Positions 39,092 through 47,004 of a stretch of 56,082 nucleotides of DNA are shown here, piece by piece. The stretch is from the NCBI RefSeq assembly GCF_015776785.2, contig NZ_LFMD02000002.1, positions 1,623,575 through 1,679,656 on the forward strand, given 5' to 3'. The notes below the pieces were generated by a model. The model saw only the letters and a list, made by a program, of their open reading frames with translations, was not told the origin of the DNA and searched no databases. The translations under genes were made by a program, and so were the position numbers. Position 1 is the stretch's first letter, and each line of letters starts with the position of its first letter. The DNA is from Kitasatospora sp. SUK 42 (lineage in GTDB: Bacteria; Actinomycetota; Actinomycetes; Streptomycetales; Streptomycetaceae).

Positions 39092-39940
39092 TCAGCCGGC
39101 CCCCGTTCCCGCCGCTCGGCCCGTGAACAGCCCGTTGAGCTCCGGGTACGTCAGCCCGCCGTCCAGGCCGGTGTACGTGCCGCTCGCGTACACCTCCTCG
39201 GCCGCCCGGCGGACCGCCGCGTACGCCACCTCGGCCAGGCCCGGGCCGAGGCTGATCCGGGCCACCCCGAGCTCCGCCAGCTCGGCGACCGACGGGGAGC
39301 CGGGGGCGGCCAGCACGTTCAGCGGGGCGGGGACGGCCGCGGCCAGGGCGGCGATGGTCTCCGGGTCGGCGACGCCGGGGACGAACACGCCGTCCGCGCC
39401 CGCCTCGACGTAGAGCCGCAGCCGGCGGACGGCCTCGTCCAGCCGGCCCTCGGGCTCGCCCAGGCCGCGCAGGAACACGTCGGTGCGCCCGTTGACGAAC
39501 AGCGGCACGCCCGCCGCGTCGGCCGCCGCCCGGGCGGCCGCGATGCGCTCGGCGGCCTCCCGCGGGTCGTACCCGGCGTCCTCCAGGTTCACCCCGACCG
39601 CGCCGGTGGCGAGCAGCCCGGTGACGGTCTCGCCGACCCCGGCGGCGGTGTCCGCGTAGCCGCTCTCCAGGTCCGCGGTGACCGGCAGGTCGACCGCCCG
39701 GACCACCTCGGCCGTACGGGCCAGCACCTGCTCCCGGTCCGCGCCGCCGCCGTCCGGGCTGCCGAGCGACCAGGAGACGCTCGCGCTGGCCGTCGCCACC
39801 GCGCGCGCCCCGGCGCCGGCCACCAGCCGGGCGCTCGCCGCGTCCCACACGTTGGCCAGCACCACCGGCTCACCCGGACGGTGCAGCTCCCGGAGCAGCC
39901 TGGCCTTCTCCCGCTGGGCGGCCGTGTCGGGGCCGCTCAC
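39092..39940 (-). CDS. Isocitrate lyase/PEP mutase family protein
   Basis: The 282-residue product is a TIM-barrel enzyme of the ICL/PEPM superfamily. It shows PVVLANVWDAASARLVAGAG, TASASVSWSLGSPDG (substrate Ser region), DLPVTADLESGYAD (Mg-binding Asp and Glu), GVNLEDAG and VNGRTDVFL. The family cleaves or mutates C-C or C-P bonds; the common annotation is carboxyvinyl-carboxyphosphonate phosphorylmutase-like, but the KKCG loop of isocitrate lyase is absent. The likely substrate is an oxaloacetate-like acid; this is inference. GTG 39940 overlaps the stop of the AhpD-like gene by 4 nt. Confidence 0.88.
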   Translation of the reverse strand: MSGPDTAAQREKARLLRELHRPGEPVVLANVWDAASARLVAGAGARAVATASASVSWSLGSPDGGGADREQVLARTAEVVRAVDLPVTADLESGYADTAAGVGETVTGLLATGAVGVNLEDAGYDPREAAERIAAARAAADAAGVPLFVNGRTDVFLRGLGEPEGRLDEAVRRLRLYVEAGADGVFVPGVADPETIAALAAAVPAPLNVLAAPGSPSVAELAELGVARISLGPGLAEVAYAAVRRAAEEVYASGTYTGLDGGLTYPELNGLFTGRAAGTGAG

Positions 39941-40419
39941 TTGGCGGCCGGGCTCATGCGGGTGGAGACGCTGATCCGGTTCCAGGCGTTGATGGTCACG
40001 ATCAGCGCGATCAGCTGGGCCAGCTCGGTCTCGTCGAACTGCGCGGCGGCCTCCGCGTACACGGCGTCCGGCACGTGGCCCTCGGTCAGCAGGGTGACGG
40101 ACTCGGTGAGCGCGAGGGCGGCCCGCTCGCGGGCGGTGAACCAGGGGGTGTCGCGCCAGGCCGGGAGGGAGAGCATGCGGTGGTCCTGCTCACCGTGCTT
40201 GCGGGCGTCGGCGGAGTGCATGTCGATGCAGAAGGCACAGCCGTTGATCATCGAGGCGCGCACCTTGACCAGCTCGGCGATCACCGGGTCCAGGCCCTGC
40301 CGGGAGGCCCGGTCCATGGCGATCACCGCCTCGTAGAAGGCGGGGGCGAGCTTGTGCATGTGCAGGCGCTGCTCGGGGGCCGGCACCGGGGCCCCGTTCG
40401 TGGTCTCGTTCGTCGTCAT
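39937..40419 (-). CDS. Carboxymuconolactone decarboxylase/AhpD-like protein
   Basis: The 160-residue product has the CMD/AhpD fold with a redox-active CxxC and proton-relay His: MINGCAFCIDMHSADARKHG at about residues 57-76. Such proteins are alkylhydroperoxidase-type or decarboxylase enzymes. ATG 40419 lies 7 nt after a TAGGCT -10 box (40427-40432), so it is probably leaderless. It heads a two-gene operon with the PEP mutase-like gene. CMD genes are frequent targets of ECF41 sigma factors, one of which is encoded at 43507. Confidence 0.9.
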   Translation of the reverse strand: MTTNETTNGAPVPAPEQRLHMHKLAPAFYEAVIAMDRASRQGLDPVIAELVKVRASMINGCAFCIDMHSADARKHGEQDHRMLSLPAWRDTPWFTARERAALALTESVTLLTEGHVPDAVYAEAAAQFDETELAQLIALIVTINAWNRISVSTRMSPAAK

Positions 40420-40426
40420 GACCACC

Positions 40427-40432
40427 AGCCTA
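40427..40432 (-). promoter_or_regulatory. -10 box TAGGCT of leaderless AhpD-like gene
   Basis: TAGGCT on the minus strand ends 7 nt before ATG 40419. No typical -35 or ECF41-type motif is evident. Confidence 0.5.
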
Positions 40433-40628
40433 GGAGCGTGGTGGCCTGCCGTCCTGGTGCGTTCGGCGCCCGCTTCCTTGGGCCACTTACGGGCCGCTCG
40501 CGGGACGGCCCGCAGGACCGCCCGCAGGGCGCTTACGGGGGTGAACGGCGCACTTCCGGGGCGCGAACGGGCGTGCGAGGATCGCTGGGAGAACCCATAC
40601 CGAGGGCGAGACCAGGGGGAACAGGGTC

Positions 40629-41408
40629 GTGTGCACGGCGTTCGTCAGCATCGAACCGCAGGCGCCGGTGCCGGTGCTGCTGCTCTCCGTCCGGGACGAG
40701 TACCTGGGGCGCCACTGGCTGCCGCCCGAGCACCACTGGCCGGACCGCCCCCGGCTGCTCGGCGGGCTGGACCTCACGGCCGGCGGCACCTGGCTGGCCG
40801 TCGACCCCGACCGGCGCACCGCCGCCTGCCTGCTGAACGGCTTCGGCCCGCTCGCCCCCGCCGACACCCGGCTCAGCCGCGGCCAACTGCCGCTCACCGC
40901 CGTCCGGGAGGGCGGGATCGGACACCTCGACCTCACCCCGTACGACCCCTTCCACCTCGTCCTGGTCCGCCCCGACGGCGCCACGGTCACCAGCTGGGGC
41001 GGCGGGACCCTGGAGCAGCGCGAACTGCCCGTCGGCCTCAGCGTGGTGATCAACGACGGGCTGGAGGGGACGGCCGCCAACCGCACCGCCTCGGAGCGGA
41101 TCCGGGCGCTGATGGCCGCCCGCACCGAACACTTCCGGGCCCGCTTCGCCGCCGCGCCCCGGCCCGAACCGACCGGCGACGACCCGGCCGCGCGGGCCTG
41201 GGGCGCGTGGCTGCCGATCGTCACCGGCGACGGGCTGGCGCTGGACGAGGACGCGGCGCTGATCCAGCGGCGGGACTTCGGCGACGGACGGATCTGGGGC
41301 TCCTCCTCGATCTCCCTGCTGGCCCTCGGGCCGGAGCTGCTGCGCTACGACTTCGCCACCGCCCCGGTGCCCGCCGACGGGTCGGGCTGGCGGCGGGTGG
41401 CGTTGTGA
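40629..41408 (+). CDS. NRDE (TANGO2-like) family protein
   Basis: The 259-residue product begins MCTAFVSIEPQAPVPVLLLS, with Cys at position 2, and has SVRDEYLGRHWLPPEHHWPD, a variant of the family NRDE motif. Residue 2 Cys is conserved in the Ntn-hydrolase-like fold, so autocatalytic exposure of the Cys is possible. The NGRG-type region GSSSISLLAL is degenerate. The biochemical role of the family is unknown; TANGO2 in animals has been linked to heme and lipid handling. GTG 40629 is preceded by AGGGGGA. It stands alone on the + strand. Confidence 0.85.
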   Translation: MCTAFVSIEPQAPVPVLLLSVRDEYLGRHWLPPEHHWPDRPRLLGGLDLTAGGTWLAVDPDRRTAACLLNGFGPLAPADTRLSRGQLPLTAVREGGIGHLDLTPYDPFHLVLVRPDGATVTSWGGGTLEQRELPVGLSVVINDGLEGTAANRTASERIRALMAARTEHFRARFAAAPRPEPTGDDPAARAWGAWLPIVTGDGLALDEDAALIQRRDFGDGRIWGSSSISLLALGPELLRYDFATAPVPADGSGWRRVAL

Positions 41409-41491
41409 ACCCGCGGGGCCCGCGGCGGGCTTGAACCTGACGCTGCGGGAGGCGGCATCGTGGGCGTCCGCCGACTCCGGAGGAGGCCCCG

Positions 41492-41749
41492 ATGGACCGC
41501 CCGCAACGCCCGCAACGCCCGCAACGCCCGCAACGCCTGCGCCGCACCCGCCGCCCGCACCGCCCGTCCGTACTGCTGCCCGCCGTGCTGACCGTCGCCC
41601 TGCCGCTGGTCGGCGCCCCGCTCGCGACGACCGCCGGCGTGCTGCTCGGCGGCGCCGTGCACCGGGCCGCGCCGGCCGCCACCGCGCCCCTCCCCTGGGT
41701 CCTGCTCGGGAAACTCGGATCCGGTGTCGCCCGGGCGTACGCTCGATGA
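41492..41749 (+). CDS. Small possible membrane protein with PQR repeats
   Basis: The 85-residue product starts MDRPQRPQRPQRPQRLRRTR, a basic (PQR)4 stretch encoded by a tandem CCCGCAACG-type DNA repeat, and is followed by a hydrophobic span (VLLPAVLTVALPLVGAPLAT, then TAGVLLGGAVH). A good GGAGGAGG site lies 8 nt before ATG 41492, which supports translation. The function is unknown. It lies between the NRDE gene and uppP on the same strand. Confidence 0.55.
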   Translation: MDRPQRPQRPQRPQRLRRTRRPHRPSVLLPAVLTVALPLVGAPLATTAGVLLGGAVHRAAPAATAPLPWVLLGKLGSGVARAYAR

Positions 41750-41847
41750 ACTTCTGACATCGGGACTGCCGGGCGTCTACATGCCCGTAGTAGCTTCGCG
41801 GGGGCCGCCGGAATCGGTCGGCCGCAGACTCCGAGCGAAGGTGCGCG

Positions 41848-42765
41848 ATGTCGACCCTGACCTACCCGGAAGCGATAGGCGTCGGCCTGCTGCAGGGTGT
41901 GACGGAACTCTTCCCGGTCTCCAGCCTGGGCCACAGCATCCTGCTCCCGGCCCTGCTCGGCGGGAAGATCCAGCGGGACCTCGACATGACCGCCGACGGC
42001 TCCTCCTACCTCGCCGCCCTGGTCGCCCTCCACCTGGCCACCGCGCTCGCCCTGGTGGTGTTCTTCTGGCGGGACTGGGTCCGGGTGGTCAGCGGCCTCC
42101 TCAGCTCGATCCGGCACCGCCGGGTGCAGACCCGGGACGAGAAGCTCACCTGGCTGCTCATCATCTCCACCATCCCCGTCGGCATCGCCGGCCTCGTCCT
42201 GGAGAAGGCGCTGCGGCACGCACTCGGCAAGCCCGTCCCCGCCGCCGTCTTCCTCGCCCTCAACGGCCTCGTGCTGCTCGGCGCCGAACGCCTCAAGCGC
42301 GGCGGCAACGGCCGCCGCCGGGCCGGCCACGCCGCCCCCGTCGACGAGCCCGGCCTGGACCCGGCGATCGCCTCCGACGTACGGCTGACCAGGCTCAGCT
42401 ACGGCCAGGGCGCCTGGATCGGCGCCGCCCAGATCCTCGCCCTCTTCCCCGGCATCAGCCGCTCCGGCGTCACCATGAGCGCCGGCATCCTGCGCGGCCT
42501 GCACCACGAGGACGCCGCCCGGTTCTCCTTCCTCCTCGCCACCCCGGTCATCCTGGCCGCCTCGGTCCTGAAGGTGCCCGAGCTGTTCAAGCCCGAGAAC
42601 TCGTCCGTCCTCGGCCCCGTCGCCGCCGGCAGCGTCGCCGCCTTCGTGGCCGGCTACATCTCGGTCCGCTTCCTCACCAAGTACTTCGAGACCCGCAGCC
42701 TCACCCCGTTCGCCGTCTACTGCTTCCTCGCCGGCGTCGGCAGCGCGGTCTACCTGTCGCTCTGA
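41848..42765 (+). CDS. uppP: Undecaprenyl-diphosphatase
   Basis: The 305-residue integral membrane protein has both conserved motifs of UppP/BacA: GVTELFPVSSLGHSILLP (Glu-rich region, residues about 19-36) and ALFPGISRSGVTMSAG (PGxSRSGxT, about 195-210). About eight hydrophobic helices are spread along the chain. It removes one phosphate from undecaprenyl diphosphate to recycle the peptidoglycan carrier, and confers bacitracin tolerance. ATG 41848 has GCGAAGG upstream. A terminator hairpin follows. Confidence 0.95.
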   Translation: MSTLTYPEAIGVGLLQGVTELFPVSSLGHSILLPALLGGKIQRDLDMTADGSSYLAALVALHLATALALVVFFWRDWVRVVSGLLSSIRHRRVQTRDEKLTWLLIISTIPVGIAGLVLEKALRHALGKPVPAAVFLALNGLVLLGAERLKRGGNGRRRAGHAAPVDEPGLDPAIASDVRLTRLSYGQGAWIGAAQILALFPGISRSGVTMSAGILRGLHHEDAARFSFLLATPVILAASVLKVPELFKPENSSVLGPVAAGSVAAFVAGYISVRFLTKYFETRSLTPFAVYCFLAGVGSAVYLSL

Positions 42766-42777
42766 ACCACCCCGCCC

Positions 42778-42812
42778 CGAGGGCCGTCCGGCACCCCGCC
42801 GGACGGCCCTCG
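42778..42812 (+). terminator. Terminator hairpin after uppP
   Basis: A 15-bp perfect stem, CGAGGGCCGTCCGGC (42778-42792) with its complement (42798-42812), follows the uppP stop by 12 nt. Confidence 0.8.
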
Positions 42813-42859
42813 GCGCACCGGTTCGCGAGTAGGCTCGCCCGGGAGGAGAGGAGCGTCCC

Positions 42860-43210
42860 ATGAGTCAGCCGCTGCCGGACGGAGTCGAGACCATTCCCCG
42901 GCCCGAGAAGGCCCCGGCCGCGGTCAAGGCCGCGCTCGCCGTCGTCGCCCCGGACCGGCTGCCCGAGATGGTGGAAGGGCAGACCCGGGCCATGGCGGAG
43001 GCCATCGCGGTCGGGAGCCTCAGCCCGATCCACGCCTTCGTCTCCCACTGGGCCACGGTGGTCGAGATCGAAAGGCTCCCGGAGTCCGCGAAGGCCTACC
43101 ACCGGGCGAACTACCTGGCCAACCACGCCCCGTCCGTCGACGAGTGCCGGGCGCACGCGGTGGCGGTCGCCGAGCTCTACCGCGCGGCGTTCTCGGCGGT
43201 GAACGGGTGA
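42860..43210 (+). CDS. DUF6247-like protein, possible antitoxin
   Basis: The 116-residue product (MSQPLPDGVETIPRPEKAPA...) is a small, mainly helical protein. APAAVKAALAVVAPDRLPEM and GSLSPIHAFVSHWATVVEIE fit the family that I know as DUF6247 in Streptomyces. Its TGA overlaps the GTG of the next gene (GTGA), so the two are coupled. The small size, the coupling and the RelE-like appearance of the partner suggest an antitoxin, but no function has been shown here. ATG 42860 follows GGAGAGGAG. Confidence 0.7.
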   Translation: MSQPLPDGVETIPRPEKAPAAVKAALAVVAPDRLPEMVEGQTRAMAEAIAVGSLSPIHAFVSHWATVVEIERLPESAKAYHRANYLANHAPSVDECRAHAVAVAELYRAAFSAVNG

Positions 43211-43464
43211 GCTGGAGCTGGGAGTACCTGCCCAGCGAGGAGGCGGTCGCCGGTGGGGCCCCGGCCGGATTCCTGGCAGCCGTCGAATCCAAGGCCGACG
43301 AGCTCGTCCGGGCCGCCGCAGCGCTCCACCTGGACGGCACCACCTACCAGGGCAGCGGCGAGCCGATGCGTTACATGGACGTCGCGGACGGCCTGTTCGC
43401 GTACTACGTGGTCCCGCGCCTCGAACTGGTCGTGATCTGCCAGGTGACCGCTCCCCCGGCCTGA
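43207..43464 (+). CDS. Possible RelE/ParE-like toxin partner
   Basis: The 85-residue product (MSWSWEYLPSEEAVAGGAPA...) has a short alpha/beta pattern ending YYVVPRLELVVICQVTAPPA. It begins with an aromatic strand, has helices containing FLAAVESKADELVRAAAALH, and ends in two beta strands, which is the secondary-structure pattern of RelE/ParE toxins. I see no conserved catalytic triad, so it may be a ParE-type gyrase inhibitor or another small protein. GTG 43207 overlaps the upstream stop. Confidence 0.6.
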   Translation: MSWSWEYLPSEEAVAGGAPAGFLAAVESKADELVRAAAALHLDGTTYQGSGEPMRYMDVADGLFAYYVVPRLELVVICQVTAPPA

Positions 43465-43468
43465 CCGG

Positions 43469-43492
43469 GCCCCGGACCGGTCGGTCCGGGGC
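43469..43492. terminator. Bidirectional terminator
   Basis: GCCCCGGACC (43469-43478) pairs with GGTCCGGGGC (43483-43492) around GGTC. It separates convergent genes ending at 43464 and 43507. Confidence 0.75.
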
Positions 43493-43506
43493 GGCTCGGC
43501 ACGGGA

Positions 43507-44451
43507 TCAGGCGGTGAGGCCCAGGGCGGCCAGACGGGTCGGGTCGGTGAGGATGTCCAGGGCGGTGATCCGGCCGTCGTGGATGGTGAAGGACATGACC
43601 GACAGCGGGCGGCCGTCGGCGAAGGCGACCACCCCCGGCGAGCCGTTGACCAGCACCAGGCGGGCCTCGGCCGCGAAGCGGGCGAAGGTGACCGCCTGCG
43701 CGGCGATGTCGGCCGCGCCGCGGCGCAGCACGCTCGGCACCAGCGTGCCGCCGTCCGAGCGGAGCACCACCCCGGGGTCGAGCACGGTCAGCAGGGCGTC
43801 GAAGTCGCCGCCCCGGGCGGCGGCCAGGAAGGCCTCCACCACCTCGCGCTTGCGGGCGTCGTCGGAGTCGGCGGGCGGAGTGGCGCCCCGCACCCGGCGG
43901 CGGGCGCGGCTGGCCAGCTGCCGGGTGGCGGCGGGGGTACGGCCGAGCACCTCGGCGATCCCGTCGAAGGGCACGTCGAACAGGTCGTGCAGGACGAACG
44001 CCACCCGCTCCGCCGGGGAGAGCGTCTCCAGCACCACCATCAGCGCGATGCCCACCGAGTCCGCGACCAGGACCTCGTGCTCCGGGTCCAGCGCCCCCAG
44101 CCCGCCGACCACCGGGTCCGGCAGCCGTACCCACCCCTCCTCCCCCTCGGGCAGCGGGTCCTCCCGGCGGGAGGCGCGGGAGCGCAACTGGTCCAGGCAG
44201 ACCCGGCCGACCACCGTGGTGAGCCAGGCCCCGAGGTTGCGCACCTCACCCACGTCACTGCGGCTCAGCTTCAGCCACGCCTCCTGCACGGCGTCCTCGG
44301 CCTCCGCCACCGACCCGAGCATCCGGTAGGCCACCGCCCGCAGTTGGGGCCGCTCCGCCTCGAAGCGCTCCGCGCGCCCGGCCCACTCGTCCGGAAGGAA
44401 CTCCCCGCCCACCCCGTCACTCCTCGCCTCGGAAACCGTCAGGGACGTCAA
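43507..44451 (-). CDS. ECF41-type sigma factor with SnoaL-like C-terminus
   Basis: The roughly 314-residue product has sigma regions 2 (LRAVAYRMLGSVAEAEDAVQ, then EAWLKLSR, about residues 37-70) and 4 (TLSPAERVAFVLHDLFDVPF, about 143-185), followed by a SnoaL/NTF2-like extension with LRSDGGTLV and ending ILTDPTRLAALG. These match the ECF41 group (DGGGK- and NPDKL-like motifs), where the extension controls sigma activity instead of an anti-sigma protein. TTG 44451 is the longest start; GTG 44412 has a better AGGAG site 8 nt upstream. A TAGCGT -10 box (44461-44466) precedes it. It is divergent from the MocR gene. Confidence 0.9.
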   Translation of the reverse strand: MTSLTVSEARSDGVGGEFLPDEWAGRAERFEAERPQLRAVAYRMLGSVAEAEDAVQEAWLKLSRSDVGEVRNLGAWLTTVVGRVCLDQLRSRASRREDPLPEGEEGWVRLPDPVVGGLGALDPEHEVLVADSVGIALMVVLETLSPAERVAFVLHDLFDVPFDGIAEVLGRTPAATRQLASRARRRVRGATPPADSDDARKREVVEAFLAAARGGDFDALLTVLDPGVVLRSDGGTLVPSVLRRGAADIAAQAVTFARFAAEARLVLVNGSPGVVAFADGRPLSVMSFTIHDGRITALDILTDPTRLAALGLTA

Positions 44452-44529
44452 CCGTCACGGACGCTAGCCGACCGGGAGCACAGCACGGCGGCCGCCCCGG
44501 CCCGGAACCGGGCAGGCGACAATGAGGCC

Positions 44530-45972
44530 GTGAGCACCTCCTGGACCTCCTTCGGCGGCGACCTGCACCTGGACCTCGGCGAACGGCGGGCCGCCGGTGC
44601 CGGTCTGCGGGCCTCGCTGGAGGACGCCCTGCGGGAGGCCGTCCAGGACGGCCGGCTCACGCCCGGCACCCGGCTGCCGTCCTCCCGCGCCCTCGGCGAG
44701 GACCTCGGCATCGCCCGCAACACCGTGGTCGAGGCGTACGGCCAGCTCACCGCCGAAGGCTGGCTCAGCTCCCGGCAGGGCTCCGGCACCACGGTCGCCC
44801 GGCGGTCGGTCCCCGTCCGCGGCGGACGGACCGCCCCGGCGGGGCCTCGGCGGCGCAGCGTCCGGCACGACCTGATGTCCGGACGCCCCGACCTCTCGCT
44901 GTTCCCCCGCACCGCCTGGCTCGCCGCCACCCGCCGCGCCCTCGCCACCGCGCCGCACGAGGCCCTCGGCTACGGCGGCCCGCTCGGCCGGATCGAACTG
45001 CGCGAGGCGCTCACCCACTACCTGGCCCGGGTCCGCGGCGTGCGCACCGACCCGGACCGCCTGCTCGTCTGCGGCGGCGTCCAGCAGGGCCTCGGCCTGC
45101 TCTGCGCGGCCCTGCGGGAGCGCGGGGCGCGGTCGGTCGCGGTCGAGGCGTACGGGCTGCCGCCGCAGCACGCGCTGATCCGGGCGGCCGGGCTGTCCAC
45201 CGTGCCGCTGCCGCTGGACGAGCGGGGTGCCCGGGTCGACCTCCTCGACGCCCGCTGCGGCGCCGCCCTGCTCACCCCCGCCCACCAGTTCCCCACCGGC
45301 GCGCCGCTGGCCGCCGACCGGCGGGCGGCCGCGGTGCGGTGGGCGCGCGAGCAGGACCGGTACGTGGTCGAGGACGACTACGACGGCGAGTTCCGCTACG
45401 ACCGGCAGCCGCTCGGCGCGATGCAGGCGCTCGACCCGGAGCGGGTGGTGTACGCCGGGACGGCCTCCAAGAGCCTCGCGCCGGGCCTGCGGCTCGCCTG
45501 GCTGGCCCTGCCGGACGCGCTGGTCGAACCGGTCGCCCGGCTGAAGACGATGGCCGACACCATGTCCCCGGTGATCGAGCAGCTGACCCTCGCCGAACTG
45601 ATCACCTCCGGGACGTACGACCGGCACGTGCGGCGCTGCCGCCTGCACTACCGGCGCCGCCGCGACCGGCTGGTCGCCGCCCTCGCCGAACACGCCCCGC
45701 ACGTCCGGGTCACCGGCATAGCGGCCGGGCTCCACGCCGTCCTCCAGCTCCCGCCGGGCTCCACGCCCGAGGCCGAGCTGCTCGCCCGCGCCGAGGCCGT
45801 CGGCCTCGCCCTCAGCGGCCTCACCTGGCACCGCGCCGGCCCGCCCGGCGGGGACGGCGGGGACGGCGGGGACGGCGGCCCGCCCGCCCTGGTGATCGGC
45901 TACGCCGCCCCGCCGGAGCACGCCTTCCCGGCGGCCCTGGACGCCCTCTGCGAGCTGCTGCGCGGGGCGTGA
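44530..45972 (+). CDS. MocR/PdxR family PLP-dependent regulator
   Basis: The 480-residue product has an N-terminal GntR winged helix (LREAVQDGRLTPGTRLPSSR, then ALGEDLGIARNTVVEAYGQL, about residues 33-78) and a C-terminal aminotransferase-like domain. VVEDDYDGEFRYDR carries the PLP-contacting Asp and Tyr, and TASKSLAPGLRLAW contains the PLP-binding Lys near residue 318. MocR/PdxR proteins regulate pyridoxine, GABA or related pathways. GTG 44530 comes 7 nt after a GACAAT -10-like box. A (GGDG)3 insertion lies near the C-terminus. No pdxST gene is nearby, so the target is not known. Confidence 0.9.
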   Translation: MSTSWTSFGGDLHLDLGERRAAGAGLRASLEDALREAVQDGRLTPGTRLPSSRALGEDLGIARNTVVEAYGQLTAEGWLSSRQGSGTTVARRSVPVRGGRTAPAGPRRRSVRHDLMSGRPDLSLFPRTAWLAATRRALATAPHEALGYGGPLGRIELREALTHYLARVRGVRTDPDRLLVCGGVQQGLGLLCAALRERGARSVAVEAYGLPPQHALIRAAGLSTVPLPLDERGARVDLLDARCGAALLTPAHQFPTGAPLAADRRAAAVRWAREQDRYVVEDDYDGEFRYDRQPLGAMQALDPERVVYAGTASKSLAPGLRLAWLALPDALVEPVARLKTMADTMSPVIEQLTLAELITSGTYDRHVRRCRLHYRRRRDRLVAALAEHAPHVRVTGIAAGLHAVLQLPPGSTPEAELLARAEAVGLALSGLTWHRAGPPGGDGGDGGDGGPPALVIGYAAPPEHAFPAALDALCELLRGA

Positions 45973-46044
45973 ACGGGGGGAAAGGGGCGGCACGAGGGTG
46001 GGCCGGCGGCAGGGGTGCCGTCGGCCCGGGAGGGTGAGGGGTGG

Positions 46045-46263
46045 CTACTTGTTGCGGCTGCCCAGTTCGAACAGCAGGATGATGAACCCGGCGAAGGCGT
46101 GGCACCCCACGGTGTAGATCACCAGACGGTGGTAGACCCGCTTGTTGGCCCACTTGCCGGCGTCGATGGTCTTCGGGCCGGCGGCGGTGTCGGCGGCACC
46201 GGCCGGGGTGGCGGTGGTGGTGGGATCGGCCGGGGCGGCGGCGGTGGTGGTGGGATCGGCCAT
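46045..46263 (-). CDS. Small single-helix membrane protein (DUF6126-like)
   Basis: The 72-residue product has a Thr/Ala/Pro-rich N-terminus (MADPTTTAAAPADPTTTATP) and a single membrane helix near the C-terminus (VYHRLVIYTVGCHAFAGFII), preceded by KWANKR. The small proteins known as DUF6126 look like this and usually lie right after an XRE/cupin regulator, as here (31-nt gap). The function is unknown. ATG 46263 follows GGAGGAG. Confidence 0.8.
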   Translation of the reverse strand: MADPTTTAAAPADPTTTATPAGAADTAAGPKTIDAGKWANKRVYHRLVIYTVGCHAFAGFIILLFELGSRNK

Positions 46264-46294
46264 GGGGATCTCCTCCAAGGGGTCTGACGGCAGG

Positions 46295-46930
46295 TCAGTG
46301 GGTCACGGCGGGGCCGCCGCCGAGGCAGAGCTCGCCGCCGGGGCTCTGCAACAGGGTGTGGACGAAGAGCAGTTCGACGCCGTCCTCGGACTCGGCGGCG
46401 ATGCAGTGCGGGGTGAGTGAGTCGTAGTGGGCGGAGTCGCCGACGGCGAGGTGGTGAACGCGGTCGCCGAGGGTGACACGGAGCGCTCCGCGCAGGACGT
46501 ACAGCCACTCCTCGCCGGGGTGGACCCGGACCACCGTGTCCTGGACGCCCGGCGGGACCTGCACCCGCAGGGCCTGCATGGCGCGGCCGGGGGCACCGGC
46601 GCGGCGGTAGCCCCAGCCGCCGGCCCGTCCGGGCTCGATGGCGCCGCCGCGGACCACCGGGTCGGGCTCCACCATGGCCTCGCCGAGGAGGCCGGAGACC
46701 GAGGTTCCGTACGCGCGGGCGAGGCCGAGGAGCACGGGCAGCGAGGGCTGCCGGCGGCCGGTCTCCAGTCGGGACAGATACGCTGGGGAGAGTCCGACCC
46801 GCGCGGCTGCCACCTCCAGGGTGAGGCGGCTGCTGAGCCGGTGCTCGCGGAGACGGGCGGCGAGGCCGACGACCTCCTGGTCGTCGAGCTGGTCGGCCGG
46901 GTCGTGGGCGCCGGTGGAGCTGCTGGTCAT
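46295..46930 (-). CDS. XRE-cupin transcriptional regulator
   Basis: The 211-residue product combines an XRE helix-turn-helix (LREHRLSSRLTLEVAAARVG, then LSPAYLSRLETGRRQPSLPV, about residues 25-65) with a C-terminal cupin_2 domain (VHPGEEWLYVLRGALRVTLG, then LAVGDSAHYDSLTPH). The cupin probably binds a small-molecule effector. ATG 46930 is taken as start; GTG 46945 is the other option. It precedes the DUF6126-like gene. The palindromes at 46961-46985, just upstream of its start, are likely autoregulatory sites. Confidence 0.88.
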   Translation of the reverse strand: MTSSSTGAHDPADQLDDQEVVGLAARLREHRLSSRLTLEVAAARVGLSPAYLSRLETGRRQPSLPVLLGLARAYGTSVSGLLGEAMVEPDPVVRGGAIEPGRAGGWGYRRAGAPGRAMQALRVQVPPGVQDTVVRVHPGEEWLYVLRGALRVTLGDRVHHLAVGDSAHYDSLTPHCIAAESEDGVELLFVHTLLQSPGGELCLGGGPAVTH

Positions 46931-46960
46931 GTACCCAGTGGACACCCGGCGTGCCTCACG

Positions 46961-46985
46961 GGCAAGAATCTTGCCTCAGAGGCAA
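46961..46985. promoter_or_regulatory. Overlapping palindromic operator of the XRE-cupin gene
   Basis: GGCAAGAATCTTGCC (46961-46975) is a perfect 15-bp palindrome, and TTGCCTCAGAGGCAA (46971-46985) is a second one that overlaps it. A GCCTC...GGGCA half-site lies to the left (46953-46964). A TTGCCC -35-like box on the minus strand sits inside the site, so binding would block the XRE promoter. Confidence 0.75.
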
Positions 46986-47004
46986 GAGCCCCCAAAGAGC
47001 CCGC

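Noticed and set aside
44412..44530. ECF41-type autoregulated promoter
   Set aside because: No TGTCACA-like -35 element is seen; only a TAGCGT vegetative-like box.
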